A stretch of 64,000 bases of DNA from Haematobia irritans (taxonomy: Eukaryota > Arthropoda > Insecta > Diptera > Muscidae). Numbering within the stretch: position 1 is the stretch's first letter; the number at the start of each line of letters is the position of its first letter. This document shows, one piece after another, positions 34,291 through 45,170 of this stretch. The DNA is taken from contig NC_134398.1 of assembly GCF_050003625.1 (NCBI RefSeq), positions 196,299,700-196,363,699 on the forward strand. The letters run 5' to 3'. A model generated the notes under the pieces. That model did no database searches. It was given only the letters and a program-made list of their open reading frames with translations, and had not been told where the DNA came from. Both the position numbers and the translations under genes were made by a program.

Positions 34291-34349
34291 TAGGTTAGGT
34301 GGCAGCCCGATGTATCAGGCTCACTTAGACTATTCAGTCCATTGTGATA
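34291..34349. repeat. SINE-like fragment
   Basis: GGTTAGGTGGCAGCCCGATG, CAGGCTCACTTAGACTATTC and AGTCCATTGTGATA; the partner piece is at 31169-31229. Confidence 0.45.
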
Positions 34350-34477
34350 AGGGCATAATTAACATAAGACTCTCGTCACATAGAGTCTATAAATACGATA
34401 TGAACCAATTTTCGCATGACAATTACTGGGCTAAATTTCAACTGGAGAGTTCAATGTTGGGGAGTCGCTTATAGGTA

Positions 34478-34944
34478 CACAGAAAAAAGTAAACTATTTT
34501 TATTATGGGATAAATGAACTATCTCGTGCGAAAATTTAACTAAATTGTATTCCAAATTTTGAAATTCATAAAATCCTCGAAAATTTTCCGACATTTTTGG
34601 GATTTTTAATTACCATTTACGAAATTCATTTTTCTCGAAAAGAAAAAATGAACTAAAAATAAAGAATAAAATGTTTGGCGCCAGATCATTCTTACTATTT
34701 TTGAGAAGTGTACGAAAAACTTCTTCTATTTTAGTAAGAATTGAACTAATTTGTATGTCATTGTAATTTTACTGCCAGTTAGATCATAAAATTTTTGAGA
34801 TATACTTGGAATAAAGAAAATATCGTTGGGCTGGAGAAAATTTCTTACAAAATTAAAAAAAAAAAAACTAAAACAAAATAAAATATTTGCACTAAATATT
34901 ACTTCATTTAATTCAATAATTTTACAACAGACTTTTTTTCTGTG
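34478..34944. mobile_element. 467-bp MITE, CACAGAAAAAAGT ends, TA duplication
   Basis: The left end is TA then CACAGAAAAAAGTAAAC; the right end is GACTTTTTTTCTGTG then TA. A TA on each side and short inverted ends fit a Tc1/mariner-mobilised MITE. The interior is AT-rich and non-coding. Confidence 0.75.
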
Positions 34945-35289
34945 TATGGGGGTTGCATATAATTATGAACCAATTTATGTATGACAGTTGCATATAATTA
35001 TGGACCAATTTATGTATGACAGTTAAAGGGCATATACTAATATAGCGTACCAAATTTTAATCGAATCCGATGAAATTTGCTCCTCCAAGGGGCTTCGGAA
35101 ATCAAATTTGGGGATCGCTACGAATGGCGGCTATAAATAATTATGGACCTTTATGGACCTATTTTTGCATGATTGTTAGAGGGAATATATTAACATCGAG
35201 TATCAAATTTCTACCGGATCGGATTTTTCTGCTTTTTTCTTCATTTGCTATCAAGGTCCTTTAAAAACGTGTTAACGACAACTTAAATT

Positions 35290-35640
35290 TCCAAATTCGA
35301 CTTCAAGTAGATATTATGATAGGTTTCAAGTCAAAACCTTTTTAAATAAAGAGGAAAAACATGTCCCAGTTTTGAACGCTGTTTTGCTATGTAGTCAAGA
35401 TACAAAAAGTCAACAAATTTAAAGATGACTTCATTAATTTTAAAGAATTTTTCAGAATTATTAAAGTCAAGTTGGTCTTGATTAAAGTCAAGTTGGTCTT
35501 GATCATGTTAGGTTACCCAGTCTTAATTGTTGTAAAGTTTATCGACTTTTGGAAATAAACTTTATATCTTATAAGAAAAACTCCCATTCGTTTTATAAAG
35601 ACTTGGAATCTTTGGTCTCACGAAAATTTTTTTCAGTGTA
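35290..35640. mobile_element. MITE-like element, CACTGAAAAAAAT terminus
   Basis: A homologue of 18780-19077. The right end is AAAATTTTTTTCAGTGTA. A 22-bp tandem duplication is internal (TTAAAGTCAAGTTGGTCTTG, near 35459-35502). The left end is uncertain. Confidence 0.5.
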
Positions 35641-36584
35641 GGGTTCTCTTTTTTTTTTAGTGTATCCTAATTAAGTCATTGTTAGAACTTGGAGTAAACA
35701 TTTTTATCTCTAAAATAATATATGATTTGACAACGCACTGCAAAAAATCTTAATAAAATATAAATCGTATCTATTACGGAATAGTATAAACCAAATAATG
35801 AAATAAATTCTTAAAAAATATTTAAAATTTAAGGTAGCCACACATAACTTTTCCAGTTAAAACTCTCTTTAAGTTTCATAGAACGTATGTAGAACACTCT
35901 TAGAAACATTCTAACTCTCAAAACACCATTTGTTTTGTTCCCATAAAATGCTGCCGCTCCTCTACTACGAATTTTTCATGTGCATATTTAACTTTAAATG
36001 GTGTAACTACTGTGTCCCAGTTAACCAAACCATCTTGCATTTTGTTCCCTTTTTTGCTCTCTATTCTCGTTTTTTGCGTTGCTGTTCCATCAGTGTCCTG
36101 ATGCTGGGCGCTAATGTCATTTGTTCTGGCACTCCTTGAATGCGAATATGCAATACCACTCTAAATGTTTAAACTTCAATGTCCTTTGGTGGAAATGTTG
36201 ATGGTGGATATAGAGACAAATTCTAGAGGGCGGGTTAAAAAACAAAACAAGCAAATTCACAAAATTGCAATATACCTGTAGTACGTTATTAGCTCTTGCC
36301 ATAGTTTTGATGGGTAGTGAGAATATTGAATGACTGTGAAAAAAAAAACTAGAAAAAAGGTGTCGTCTGTGCGTGGAAAAACTATCCCTAGAGATAAACA
36401 CTGTGATGGATTTTTTTTTTTTAATTTATTGAATGACTTTTTGAACGTGCTGAAATTGCTATTAAAGCTATTAGATATAAAAGGAGAATTTTTAAAATTT
36501 AATTAGGGGTTAAAAAAAGGGAATAAAGGTGGCATTGGCATTAGCCAAATCCAAACATACGTTATTACATAAAACATGTAACGA
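35641..36584. other. Unrecognised sequence
   Basis: AT-rich with T runs. The frames at 35930-36139 (+) and 36117-36401 (-) have no recognisable domain. No repeat recognised. Confidence 0.4.
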
Positions 36585-36760
36585 AAGTCTAAAGTCGGGT
36601 GGGAACGACTATATTATACCCTACACCACTTTGTAGACCCACATTTTCGATATCATATCAAAGCCGTCAAATGTATTGGGTGCTATATATAAAGGTTTTT
36701 GTTCTCCTATACGTACATTCGAACCTGACTCAATCTGGACAAAATTTTTAGACTTAAAAA

Positions 36761-38335
36761 AACAAGTATATACGACCATAAGTTCGGCCAGGCCGAAGCT
36801 TATGTACCCTCCACCATGGATTGCGTAGAAACTTCTACTGAAGACTGTCATCCACAATCGAATTACTTGGGTTGCGGTAACACTTGCCGATGGCAAGGTA
36901 TCTTAAAACTTCCTAACATCGTCTTCTAAATTGCAAGGTAGTCCATACGTGGTATATATTAAACTAAGAAAGGTCGACTAAATAAGTTTATAATTAAGTT
37001 TGACAATATGTTTTATAGAAATAAAATTTTGACAAAATAAAATTTTGACAACATTTTCTACAGAAGTAAAATTTGGACAAAATTTTTTATAGAAATAAAA
37101 TGTTGACAAAATTTTCTATAGAAATAAAATTTTGACAAAATTTTCTATAGAAATAAAATTTTGACAAAATTTTTTATAGAAATAAAATGTTGACAAAATT
37201 TTCTATAGAAATAAAATTTTGGTAGATTATTTTTGGCTCGAGTGGCAACCATGATTATGAACCGATATGGACCAATTTTTGTTTGATTGGGGATCGGCTA
37301 TATATAACTATAGACCGATATGGACAACTTTTGTCGTGGTTATTAGCGGCCATATACTAACACCACGTTTCAAATTTCAACCGGATCGGATGAATTTTGC
37401 TTCTCCAAGAGGCTCCGGAGATCAAATCTGGTTAACGGTTTATATTGGGTCTACATATAATTATGGACCGATATGGACCAATTTTTGCATGGTTGATAGA
37501 GACCATATACTTACAACATGTACCATATTTCTGCCGGATCAAATGAAATTTGCTTCTCTTAGAGGCTCCGCAAGCCAAATCGGGGGATGGGTTTATATAG
37601 GGGCTATATATAATTATGGACCGATGTGGACCAATTTTTGCACAGTTGTTAGAGACCATATACTTACACCATATACCAAATTTCAGCCGGATCAAATGAA
37701 ATTTGCTTCTCTTAGAGGCTCCGCAAGCCAAATCTGGGGATCGGGTTATATGGGGCTATATATAATTATGGACCAATGTAGAATAATTTTTGCATGTTTG
37801 TTAAAGACCATATACCAACACTATGTGCCAAATTTCAGCCGGATCGGATAAAATTTGCTTCTCTTAGAGGCTCCGCAAGCCAAAACTGGGGATCGGTTTA
37901 TATTGGGGCTATATATAATTATGGACCGATTTGGACCATAATTTGCATGGTTATGAGAGACCATATACAAACTGCATGTACCAAATTACCGGATCGGATG
38001 CAGTTTGCTCCTCCAAGATGCTCTGCAAGCCATATTTGCGCGTCGGTTTATATGGGGGCTATACGTAAAAGTGGTCCGATATGGCCCATTTTCAATACCA
38101 TCCGCCCTACATCGATAGCAACTACTTGTGCCAAGTTTCAAAACATAGCTTGTTTCATTCGGAAATTAGCGTGATTTCAACAGACGGACGGACGGACATG
38201 CTTAGATCGACTCAGAATTACACCACAACCCAAAATATATATACTTTATGGGGTCTAAGAGCAATATTTCCATGTGTTACAAACGGAATGACAAAGTTAA
38301 TATACCCCCATTCCTATGGTGGACGGTATAAAAAA
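36761..38335 (-). mobile_element. HINE-like element, group B, near full length
   Basis: The 3' end on the left is AACAAGTATATACGACC, TACCCTCCACCATGG, CGATGGCAAGGTATC. A minisatellite follows at 36985-37232, then about five 153-bp units and the core GACGGACGGACATG at about 38184. It ends with CCTATGGTGGACGGTATAAA at 38331. The array gives a 194-codon open frame (37267-37851) that is unit read-through. Confidence 0.85.
36985..37232 (+). repeat. Short 29-bp minisatellite inside HINE group B
   Basis: Eight to nine monomers between TAATTAAGTTTGACAATATG and TTTTGGTAGATTATTTTTGG, then CTCGAGTGGCAACCATG. The flanks match the two other group B copies that carry an array. Confidence 0.85.
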
Positions 38336-38395
38336 ACTGTAGTTTTAAAATACCAGTCGGCTAATCCACTGGGGTGGAACACAATTTTAGTAAAA

Positions 38396-39511
38396 ACAAG
38401 TAAGGAAAGTCTTAAGGCAGGCGGGGCCGACTATATTATACCCTGCACCACTTTGTATATCTAAATTTTCGATACCATATCACATCCGTCAAATGTGGTA
38501 GGTGCTATATATAAAGGTTTGTCCCAAATACATACATTTAAATATCACTCGATTTTGACAGAATTTGACAGACTTTTACAAAATCTATAGACTCAAAATT
38601 TAAATTGGCTAATGCACTAGGGTGGAACACAATTTTAGTAAATTTAAAATTTTATATTAGTAATTGTACTCCTAGTGCAAAATTTCACCAAATTGGGCCA
38701 AAACTCTGGCTTCTGGGACCGTATTAGTCCATATCGGGCGAAAGATATATATGGGAGCTGTATCTAAATCTGAACCGATTTCAATCAAATTTAGCACACA
38801 TGACTATACTACCAATTGTTTTCCTTGTGAACAATTTCAAGCAAATCGGGATAAAACTCTGGCTTCTGGGTCCATATAAGTGCATATCGGGCGAAAGATA
38901 TATGGGAGCTATATCTAAATCTGAATCGATTTCAAACAAATTTGGCACGCATAGCTACAATGCTAATTTCAAAATTTCAACCAAATTCGGCCAAAAATCT
39001 GACTTCTGGGGCCATATAAGTCCATATCGGGCGAAAGATATATATGGGAGCTATATCTAAATCTGAACCGATTTCAATCAAATTTTGCACATTTGACTAT
39101 ACGACTAAGTGGTATGTTTGTACAAAAATTCAAGCAAATCGGTATTAACTCTGGCTGCTGGGTCCATATTAGTGCATATCGGGCGAAAGATATATATGGG
39201 AGCTATATCTAAATCTGAACCGATTTCTTCCAAAATCAATAGGGTTCTATTCTGATCCAAATTACGAACATGTGCCAAATTTGAAGGCGATTGGACTTAA
39301 ATTGCGACCTAGACTTTGATCACAAAAATGTGTTCACAGACAGACGGACGGACCGACGGACGGACAGACGGACATGGTTATATCGACTCAGGGACCCACC
39401 CTGAGCATTATTGCCAAAGACACCATGTGTTTATCACGTCTTCTTCTTGGTGTTACAAACATATGCACTAACTTATAATACCCTGTTCCACAGTGTGGCG
39501 CAGGGTATAAA
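38396..39511 (-). mobile_element. HINE-like element, group A, complete
   Basis: The 3' end on the left is ACAAGTAAGGAAAGTC, GGCGGGGCCGACTATATTAT and ACCCTGCACCAC. Units spaced 153 bp read TCGGGCGAAAGATATATATG. The core is CAGACAGACGGACGGACC... ACATGG (39339-39377), then GACTCAGGGACCCACCCTGAG. It ends in CCCTGTTCCACAGTGTGGCGCAGGG. The 5' and 3' subterminal repeats agree. Confidence 0.8.
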
Positions 39512-40098
39512 AATATGGGAAACATTTAAATCTGAAGCAATTTTAAGGAAACTTCGTAAAAGTTTATTTATGATATATCGCTCGATATATGTATTAGATG
39601 TTTAGGAAAATTAGAGTCATTTTTAAAACTTTTCAACTAATCATTGGCGATTTTACAAGGAAAATGTTGGTATTTTGACCATTTTTGCCGAAAACAGTAA
39701 AACATATATATGGGAGCTATATCTAAATCTGGCATACTTTACGGCACTATCAATTGCCCTCCTTGTGGAAAATTTAAAGTCAATCAGGCTGAAATTCTGG
39801 CTTCTGGGGCCATATTAGTAGATATCAGGCGAAAGATAAATATGGGAGCTATATATAAAACTGAACCGATTTCTTCCGAAATCCAATAAGGGTCTGTTCT
39901 GACCCAAAACACATCCTTGTGCCAAATTTGAAGTCGATTGGACTAAAATTGCTACCTAGACTTTGATTGCGAAAATGTGTTAACAGACGGACGGAAGGGC
40001 GGACCGATGGACAGACGGACATGGCTAGATCGGCTCAGGGACCGGCCCTGAGTAATATTGCCAAAGGCACTAACGTTCCGCAGTGTGGCGCAGAGTAT
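39512..40098 (-). mobile_element. HINE group A, second, 3'-truncated copy
   Basis: Directly adjoins the previous copy. It has units with GGCGAAAGATAAATATGGG, the core CAGACGGACGGAAGGGCGGACC, GACCGGCCCTGAGTAATATT and CCGCAGTGTGGCGCAGAGTATA. The 3' hairpin block is not intact. Confidence 0.7.
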
Positions 40099-40175
40099 AA
40101 AAATTCTTTCCTTGCTAATTGCATCTTCCCTCACACCTTTCTCACTTCAACGAGATTTTCTAGAGCTTAGCGCCT

Positions 40176-42385
40176 TTTTATACCCTAAACCACATAGTGG
40201 TCAGGGTATAACAAGTTTGATCGGCCAAAAAATGTGCCTACCAGAAATATTGATTTTAGACCCCATAAAATATATACCGATCGACTCAGAATCACCTCCT
40301 GAGTCGATCTATCGCTTGGTGTCCGTCCGTCCGTCCGTCTGTCCATGTATTTGTTGTTCACATGATTCCGGTCGCAATTATTAACCGATTTTGATGAAAT
40401 TTTGTACAGGGAGTTTTTTGGGCACAAGGACGAACGCTATTGAATTTGGAAGAAATGGGATCAAATTTAGATATAGCTCCCATATATATGTATCGCCCGA
40501 TTTCGACAAATGGGGTCACGTTGCGCGTTTTTTCAAACGGATCGTCACCAAATTTGGCAAAAGGTAATATTTTCCATCGCCCTTCAAGTCTCCAAAATTT
40601 CATCCAAATCGGTTTAGATTTAGATATAGCTCTCATATATATGTATCGCCCGATTTTCCCAAATTTGGCCACAAAACCTTTATTTATCAACCGATCTAAC
40701 TCAAAGTTGGCTAAATATAATCTTCTATAGCACTAACTATATGTGCAAAAAATCATCGAAATCGGTTCAGATTTAGCTATAGCTCCCATATATATGTACC
40801 GCCCGATTTTTCTAAATTTGGCCATAAAACCCTTATTTATTAACCGATCTTACCCAAATTTGGCTAAATGTAGTCTTCTATAGCACTAACTATATGTGCA
40901 AAAAATCGTCGAAATCGGTTCAGATTTAGATATAGCTCCCATATATATGTATAGCCCGATTTTCCCAAATTTGGCCTTAGAACCCTTATTTATTAACCGA
41001 TCTTACTAAAAGTTGGCTAGATCCAGTCCTCTATAGTACTAACTATATGTGCAAAATTTCATCGAAATCGGTTCAAATTTAGATATAGCTCCCATACATG
41101 TATCGCCCGATTTTGAAAAATTCGCCCTTATAACCTTATGTTTGACCATACAGGCCTCATTTCCTAACTGATCTTACTCAAATCTTGCACAAGGTAACCT
41201 TTTGTGGTATTAATCAAACCCGCAAAATATTATGCAAATTGGTTCAGATTTAGATATAGCTTCCATATATATGCATCGCTCGATTTTCCCAAACTTGGCC
41301 ATAGTACTCTTATATATTAACCAATGTTACTCAAATTTCAAATTTTGATGTACTAGCCGATCGTACTTATACGTACTTGTAGCTCTTACATATGAATATT
41401 GCTCGATTTTTACAAATTTGTATTTATTACCCACACTAATTTAACGATTTTCTCTTTTTTAATAATGGGCTAAATATTAGTGGCATGCTAGCTCCGTAGG
41501 CGCAATATCAACACAGCCAGTGTTGCTAAAAGTAGGGGAAATTCCCTATATGTATGGTTTTTCTAATATATAGCGTCTTCTAACGTAGGGTCACAATGTA
41601 GGACATTTTCACTCAACACAATTTGTAATAATTTTTACATTTTGGTGCCTCTAGAGGAGGAAATTAGAAGCCGGCAAGGCTTGATCTTTAACAATGTAGA
41701 AAATTTTGTCAACATTTTATTTCTATAGAACATTTTGTCAAAATTGTATTTCTATAAACATTTTTTTCAAAATATTATTTCTATAAACATTTTTCTCAAA
41801 ATTTTATTTCTGTGGAATTTTTTCTCAAAATTTTATTTCTATAGAATTGTCAAAATTATTACTATATTGTCAACATTTTATTTCTATAGAAGAATTTCTC
41901 ACAAAAATTTGTTTATAGAAATTTTTTCCAAAATTTTATTTTTATAGAGATTTAACGAAAAAGATTACTAATTTGGGTAGAATTCTACCAACTGTGGCAA
42001 CCGTGGTGGTAATACAAATTTATATTCTAAGTTATATACGTTGCATATTCATGTTTTAAGATAATAAAGTACTTAGAACCATTTTTGTTTTGTAAAATTT
42101 TTTAAATTTAACGAAAAATGTAGTAGGGAAAATGGTTTGGGAATGTATGGGAAAATAGGGAACATTTTTTGTCCTTGTAGGGTAAACCGAATATTTTCCG
42201 TGGCAACATTGACTATGAGCTATAGTCAGATTGACACAAAGCACCCATAGACATGTACCCCTTAATTTTCTTAAATATGCAACTGCGGTTTATCTCCCAC
42301 AAATGGTTATGATTACTAATTCTGTAATGGTGGTTTAGGGTATGATATAGTCGGCCCCGCCCGACTTTCTACTTTACTTACTTGT
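40176..42385 (+). mobile_element. HINE-like element, group D, complete
   Basis: The 5' hairpin is ACCCTAAACCACATAGTGGT...AGGGT. The core is CTGAGTCGATCTATCGC then GTCCGTCCGTCCGTCCGTCTG (40319-40343). Units have an exact 153-bp spacing; the CGCCCGA line occurs at 40491, 40644, 40797 and 40950. A minisatellite patch is at 41695-41991. The 3' end is GTGGTTTAGGGTATGATATA, CGGCCCCGCCCGACTTT, CTTACTTG. The 3' subterminal repeat GGTTTAGGGT matches the 5' ACCCTAAACC, which is the group D version. Confidence 0.85.
41695..41991 (-). repeat. 29-bp minisatellite inside HINE group D
   Basis: About nine reversed monomers (TTTCTATAGAA). The right edge has TGGGTAGAATTCTACCAA (41974-41991), then CTGTGGCAACCGTGG, the same palindromic edge seen at 2209 and 26430. 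Confidence 0.85.
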
Positions 42386-42448
42386 TCTGTAATACAAACA
42401 ATGTAGAAGAAATTATTCGAATTTATAATTTTATAAATTTTAATTTTC

Positions 42449-42525
42449 GCCTGGACAAATAATCGAACGGTGGATCATACAGTATATAAGTCAACGCCGT
42501 ATCCACTGGCCAACATAGCTGTTAT
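42449..42525 (-). pseudogene. tRNA-like sequence, decayed (copy A, minus)
   Basis: The minus strand contains GGCCAGTGGATACGGCG and ATCGTTCGATTATTTG-like B-box remains in the position of the better preserved sequence at 44133-44205. It will not fold as a functional tRNA. Confidence 0.5.
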
Positions 42526-42677
42526 TGTCGTCAACCGACAATTATCGCCATACCCATCAACGTACCAGTAACGCAAACAGTCAAATACTTATACAGTCAA
42601 ATACTTATATTTATATAGCATAGTTTTGGGCGCCCACGAACCAATGTAAAGAACTTTATTTAATAAAAACATAGTTA

Positions 42678-42749
42678 GCCACCGAGGAGTAATGATTAGC
42701 ATACCCGCCTTGCATACAAAGGGTTGTGGGTACAATCCCTGCTTCGACC
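42678..42749 (+). pseudogene. tRNA-like sequence (copy A, plus)
   Basis: GCCACCGAGGAGTAATGATT gives an A-box region, then CCGCCTTGCATACAAAGG as the anticodon-arm region, GTGGGTACAATCCC as a B-box with one change (GGTTCGAATCC type), and GCTTCGACC at the end. About 72 nt with tRNA spacing. Probably part of the mobile element and not a working tRNA gene. Confidence 0.6.
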
Positions 42750-42984
42750 GAATACCAAAAAGAGATTTGACTTTACATACTACTATATTTAATTTTTACT
42801 ACGAAACTTCAAAATGAAATGTGTTTTTGATACAAAAAAAATATATATATATTGCAAAAATAAAAATTTTTAAAAAAAAAAATTTGTACATAAATGTTGT
42901 AAAAACATCTAACATAAGAAAAACGTGTTCGGTACAAGTTTTCCAAAAGTTATTTTTTTTCTTTGAGTGTAGTTAATTATTTAA

Positions 42985-43814
42985 GTCGTTAAGTGTTTAA
43001 ACTAAAAGTATCTGCTCTTATAGTCTTTTGATCAATCGTGCAACCAATATGTCCAACTTTTACAAAAGTCTTATTTAGAGTTTATTAACATTTTGTTTGC
43101 CACTTTCCCTGCATATTTTTTTGCTCTCTGTCATACTGCGAAATTCAATTGTTTTATGAATCACCAAAATTTCACTGTGAACTGGTAAGAGACAACAAAA
43201 CATAACCCAGTTTTGTATTGAAAAGTCTGCAAAGCATTATGACATGCCATCTGAGGTACGAACATTGTTAGCATATGCTTTACAAATTGAACCACATATG
43301 TACAAGGATTGTATGCAAATTAGTTTTGGTCAATATTAGGACCGAATCGTTTATGTGGATACAATCGATGCTACTAAAAAATTAAACCACTTAAGTTCGC
43401 TGGATTCAAATAGAAAATTTTTATATAATAAGAAAAAATGTGATATTCATTCGATTCAGGTCTACACTCAAAACTAAGTTTACTTGGATCCAAAGATTTT
43501 GGAATTCCTTAAAGGATTTTGATAATGATTCTTAAAATTTAGGTTGCGTGAACTTTAATATAATGTAAATATTTTTTCAGTATACCATTAAAAAACACTG
43601 AAACCACCAGAAAGAAAAAGTTTGGTTAATTTTAGAAAATTTTAATTAAACTTTTGCAAAGGCAGGTGACACGTCAATGTCAACAAAAGTAAATATTTTC
43701 GGCAAATTTAACCCTTTCACTACCGAAATAAACCTAATGATAAAAACTTTTATATTTCTTCTTTTTTTACTTGTACTAACAGCATGTAGAACAAAAATTG
43801 TCATTTTGAAAACC
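42985..43814. other. Mostly unrecognised, with one small MITE
   Basis: AT-rich and without a gene. A small TIR element lies at 43461-43584. The frame at 43677-43895 runs into the next MITE and looks fortuitous. Confidence 0.4.
43461..43584. mobile_element. Small MITE related to 7941-8573
   Basis: The left end is TCTACACTCAAAACTAAG and the right end is AATATTTTTTCAGTATA. The interior has TTAAAATTTAGGTTGCGTG, matching CCTAAATTTAGGTTGCATA at 8535. About 124 bp. Confidence 0.55.
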
Positions 43815-44132
43815 TACACGCAAAAAAATAATTCTTTCCTCTCAAACGAAATTTTAGACAAACAAAGTTCGTTTCTCATTTGCTTTTCGCTGTAAGGAAG
43901 TGTATTTGCAAGAAAAGTATATACTTTTTGTGATAAACGTTTATTCTTTTCCAGGATGTAAAAACAATTTCATAAAGACAAACTAAAAACATTGTTTTCT
44001 TGCTAATTGCATTTTCCCTCACATCTTTCTCACATCCACGAGGTTTTTTAGTTCCTAACGCCTTTTCCCGTAATACCAACAATGTAGAAGAAATTATACG
44101 ATTTTATAAATTTTTAAATTTTTTTTACCTTT

Positions 44133-44205
44133 CGCCTGGACGGAGAATCGAACCGCGGACCATGCAATTTGTAAGCCAACACACTAACCACTGAGCTATG
44201 TACCT
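44133..44205 (-). pseudogene. tRNA-like sequence (copy B, minus)
   Basis: The minus strand reads GGTACATAGCTCAGTGG and TTAGTGTG (A-box type TRGCNNAGY..GG), then GGCTTACAAATTGCATGG (anticodon region), then GCGGTTCGATTCTCCG (a canonical B-box, GGTTCGANTCC) and TCCAGGCG. The spacing of A and B boxes is tRNA-like. It sits inside a MITE, so it is more likely a mobile Pol III promoter than a cellular tRNA gene. Confidence 0.65.
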
Positions 44206-44318
44206 GTTATGGTCATCAATAGATAAATATCCATATAAGTTATATTTATATAGCATAGCTTGCGGCGACCACGAACCGAATAAACAAAGTTTATTTAACA
44301 CAAACAAACATTGAGTTT

Positions 44319-44390
44319 GGCACCGTGGAGCAGTGGTTGCTACGTCCGACTTGCATGCCAAGGGTCGTGGGTTCGATCCCTGCCTCGACC
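44319..44390 (+). pseudogene. tRNA-like sequence (copy B, plus)
   Basis: GGCACCGTGGAGCAGTGGTT carries an A-box-like GTGGAGCAGTGG. The anticodon region is CCGACTTGCATGCCAAGGG. The B-box GGGTTCGATCCCTGC is canonical, followed by CTCGACCA and a T run at about 44394-44402 that could stop Pol III. The length is right for a tRNA. Its placement in a transposable element argues against a host tRNA gene. Confidence 0.65.
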
Positions 44391-44727
44391 AAAGTTTTTT
44401 TTCTTGTTTTTTTTTTTACATATATTCCAGATATGTTCGGATCATTCCGAAAAAATGTTCAACATTACATTGTAGTATTTAAATTTTGAACTGTAAAATG
44501 TGTCTTATTAAATACCTAAAGTCAGAAAAGAACAGTGTTTGATATAAACGAAATGGACTGTGTTGTTGTTTCAAAAATAACTTTTTTATTGAAAAAATAA
44601 AAATTTTGTAACAAACAAATTTGTTTGATGATAAAAGTTTAAAATTTTCGAAGCAATTCAAAAAACTCTAACAAAAGAAAAACGTTTTCGGTACACGTTT
44701 TCCAAACGTTTTTTTTCTTTGCGTGTA

Positions 44728-45170
44728 CCTCAAATACTTCAAGAGTTATATGAGCTTGTTCTGAAAATTTGATTCTTGAATTGTGACCAAATGACCTTAC
44801 GAAAATAAACGCTATTTGGCCTATAATATCTTTCAAAGTATGTGAAAAAATACAAAAAGAACCCGTAAAAATATCAGCTATAGTTTTTGTATAAATGTCC
44901 ATTTACTATAAACATACAGTATAAAAATTGTCTCAAATTTTCGTATTTTTCGTTTATTGTTAAAGAAGTTTATAAAAATGTATTGTAGACCTCACCAATA
45001 TGGACAATATATATTATTATTTAGATGAAAGCCTCTACTTTAAAATAACATCGAGAAATAAATCGAAACTATGTGGGAAAATAGAATTTGGTGTCTTTTT
45101 CGAATGTCCTTCTATGTGGACATCAGTAGTGAAAGGGTTAAGGAAATTTATTAAATTTAATTATTTTTTT
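44728..45170. other. Unrecognised AT-rich sequence
   Basis: No repeat or coding region recognised. It ends in a T run at which the next HINE begins. Confidence 0.4.

Larger units (their letters stand above)
34216..35240 (-). mobile_element. HINE group B fragments, rearranged
   Basis: Partial units such as TATGGGGGTTGTATATAATT, AAAGGGCATATACTA and CGAATCCGATGAAATTTGC are group B array sequence without ends. They are broken by a SINE-like piece (34291-34349) and by a MITE (34476-34946). The line TATGGGGGTTG.ATATAATTATG...CAATTTATGTATG occurs at about 34234, 34944 and 34985, so short duplications accompany the insertions. Confidence 0.65.
36585..38395 (-). mobile_element. HINE group A 3' part, split by a group B HINE
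   Basis: The left piece 36585-36760 has AAAGTCTAAAGTCGGGTGGG, ATATTATACCCTACACCACT and GTGCTATATATAAAGG. The right piece 38336-38395 continues with GGCTAATCCACTGGGGTGGA and ACACAATTTTAGTAAA, the sequence that follows in the intact group A copy at about 38600. The group B element lies between them. Confidence 0.7.
40099..42984. mobile_element. Twin tRNA-like MITE, copy A, split by a group D HINE
   Basis: The left piece 40099-40175 (CTTGCTAATTGCATCTTCCC, TTTCTCACTTCAACGAG, AGCGCCTTTT) and the right piece from 42386 (TGTAATACAAACAATGTAG) are continuous in copy B at about 43999-44095. The right part carries two tRNA-like stretches and ends in CTTTGAGTGTA at 42978. The left terminal repeat is missing. 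Copy B shows the full structure. Confidence 0.75.
43817..44725. mobile_element. Twin tRNA-like MITE, copy B, full length
   Basis: It starts CACGCAAAAAAATAA after TA (43815-43816) and ends TTTTTTTTCTTTGCGTG before TA (44726-44727). TA duplication plus inverted ends fit Tc1/mariner-type mobilisation. Inside, a tRNA-like sequence on the minus strand (44133-44205) and another on the plus strand (44319-44390) point away from each other. Copy A (40099-42984) has the same arrangement and flanking sequence, so the composite itself was mobilised. No protein is encoded. Confidence 0.8.

Noticed and set aside
37267..37851. Host gene of 194 codons (and similar frames at 23723, 45439, 52336, 56328)
   Set aside because: These are the 153-bp HINE units read in frame. 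They share sequence with every other array and begin or end where an array is disrupted. The conserved frame is reported as a finding, not as a gene.
44133..44390. Functional nuclear tRNA genes
   Set aside because: The arms do not pair cleanly by eye, the anticodon identity is unclear, and both sequences sit inside a TIR element present in a second copy. Called tRNA-like pseudogenes.
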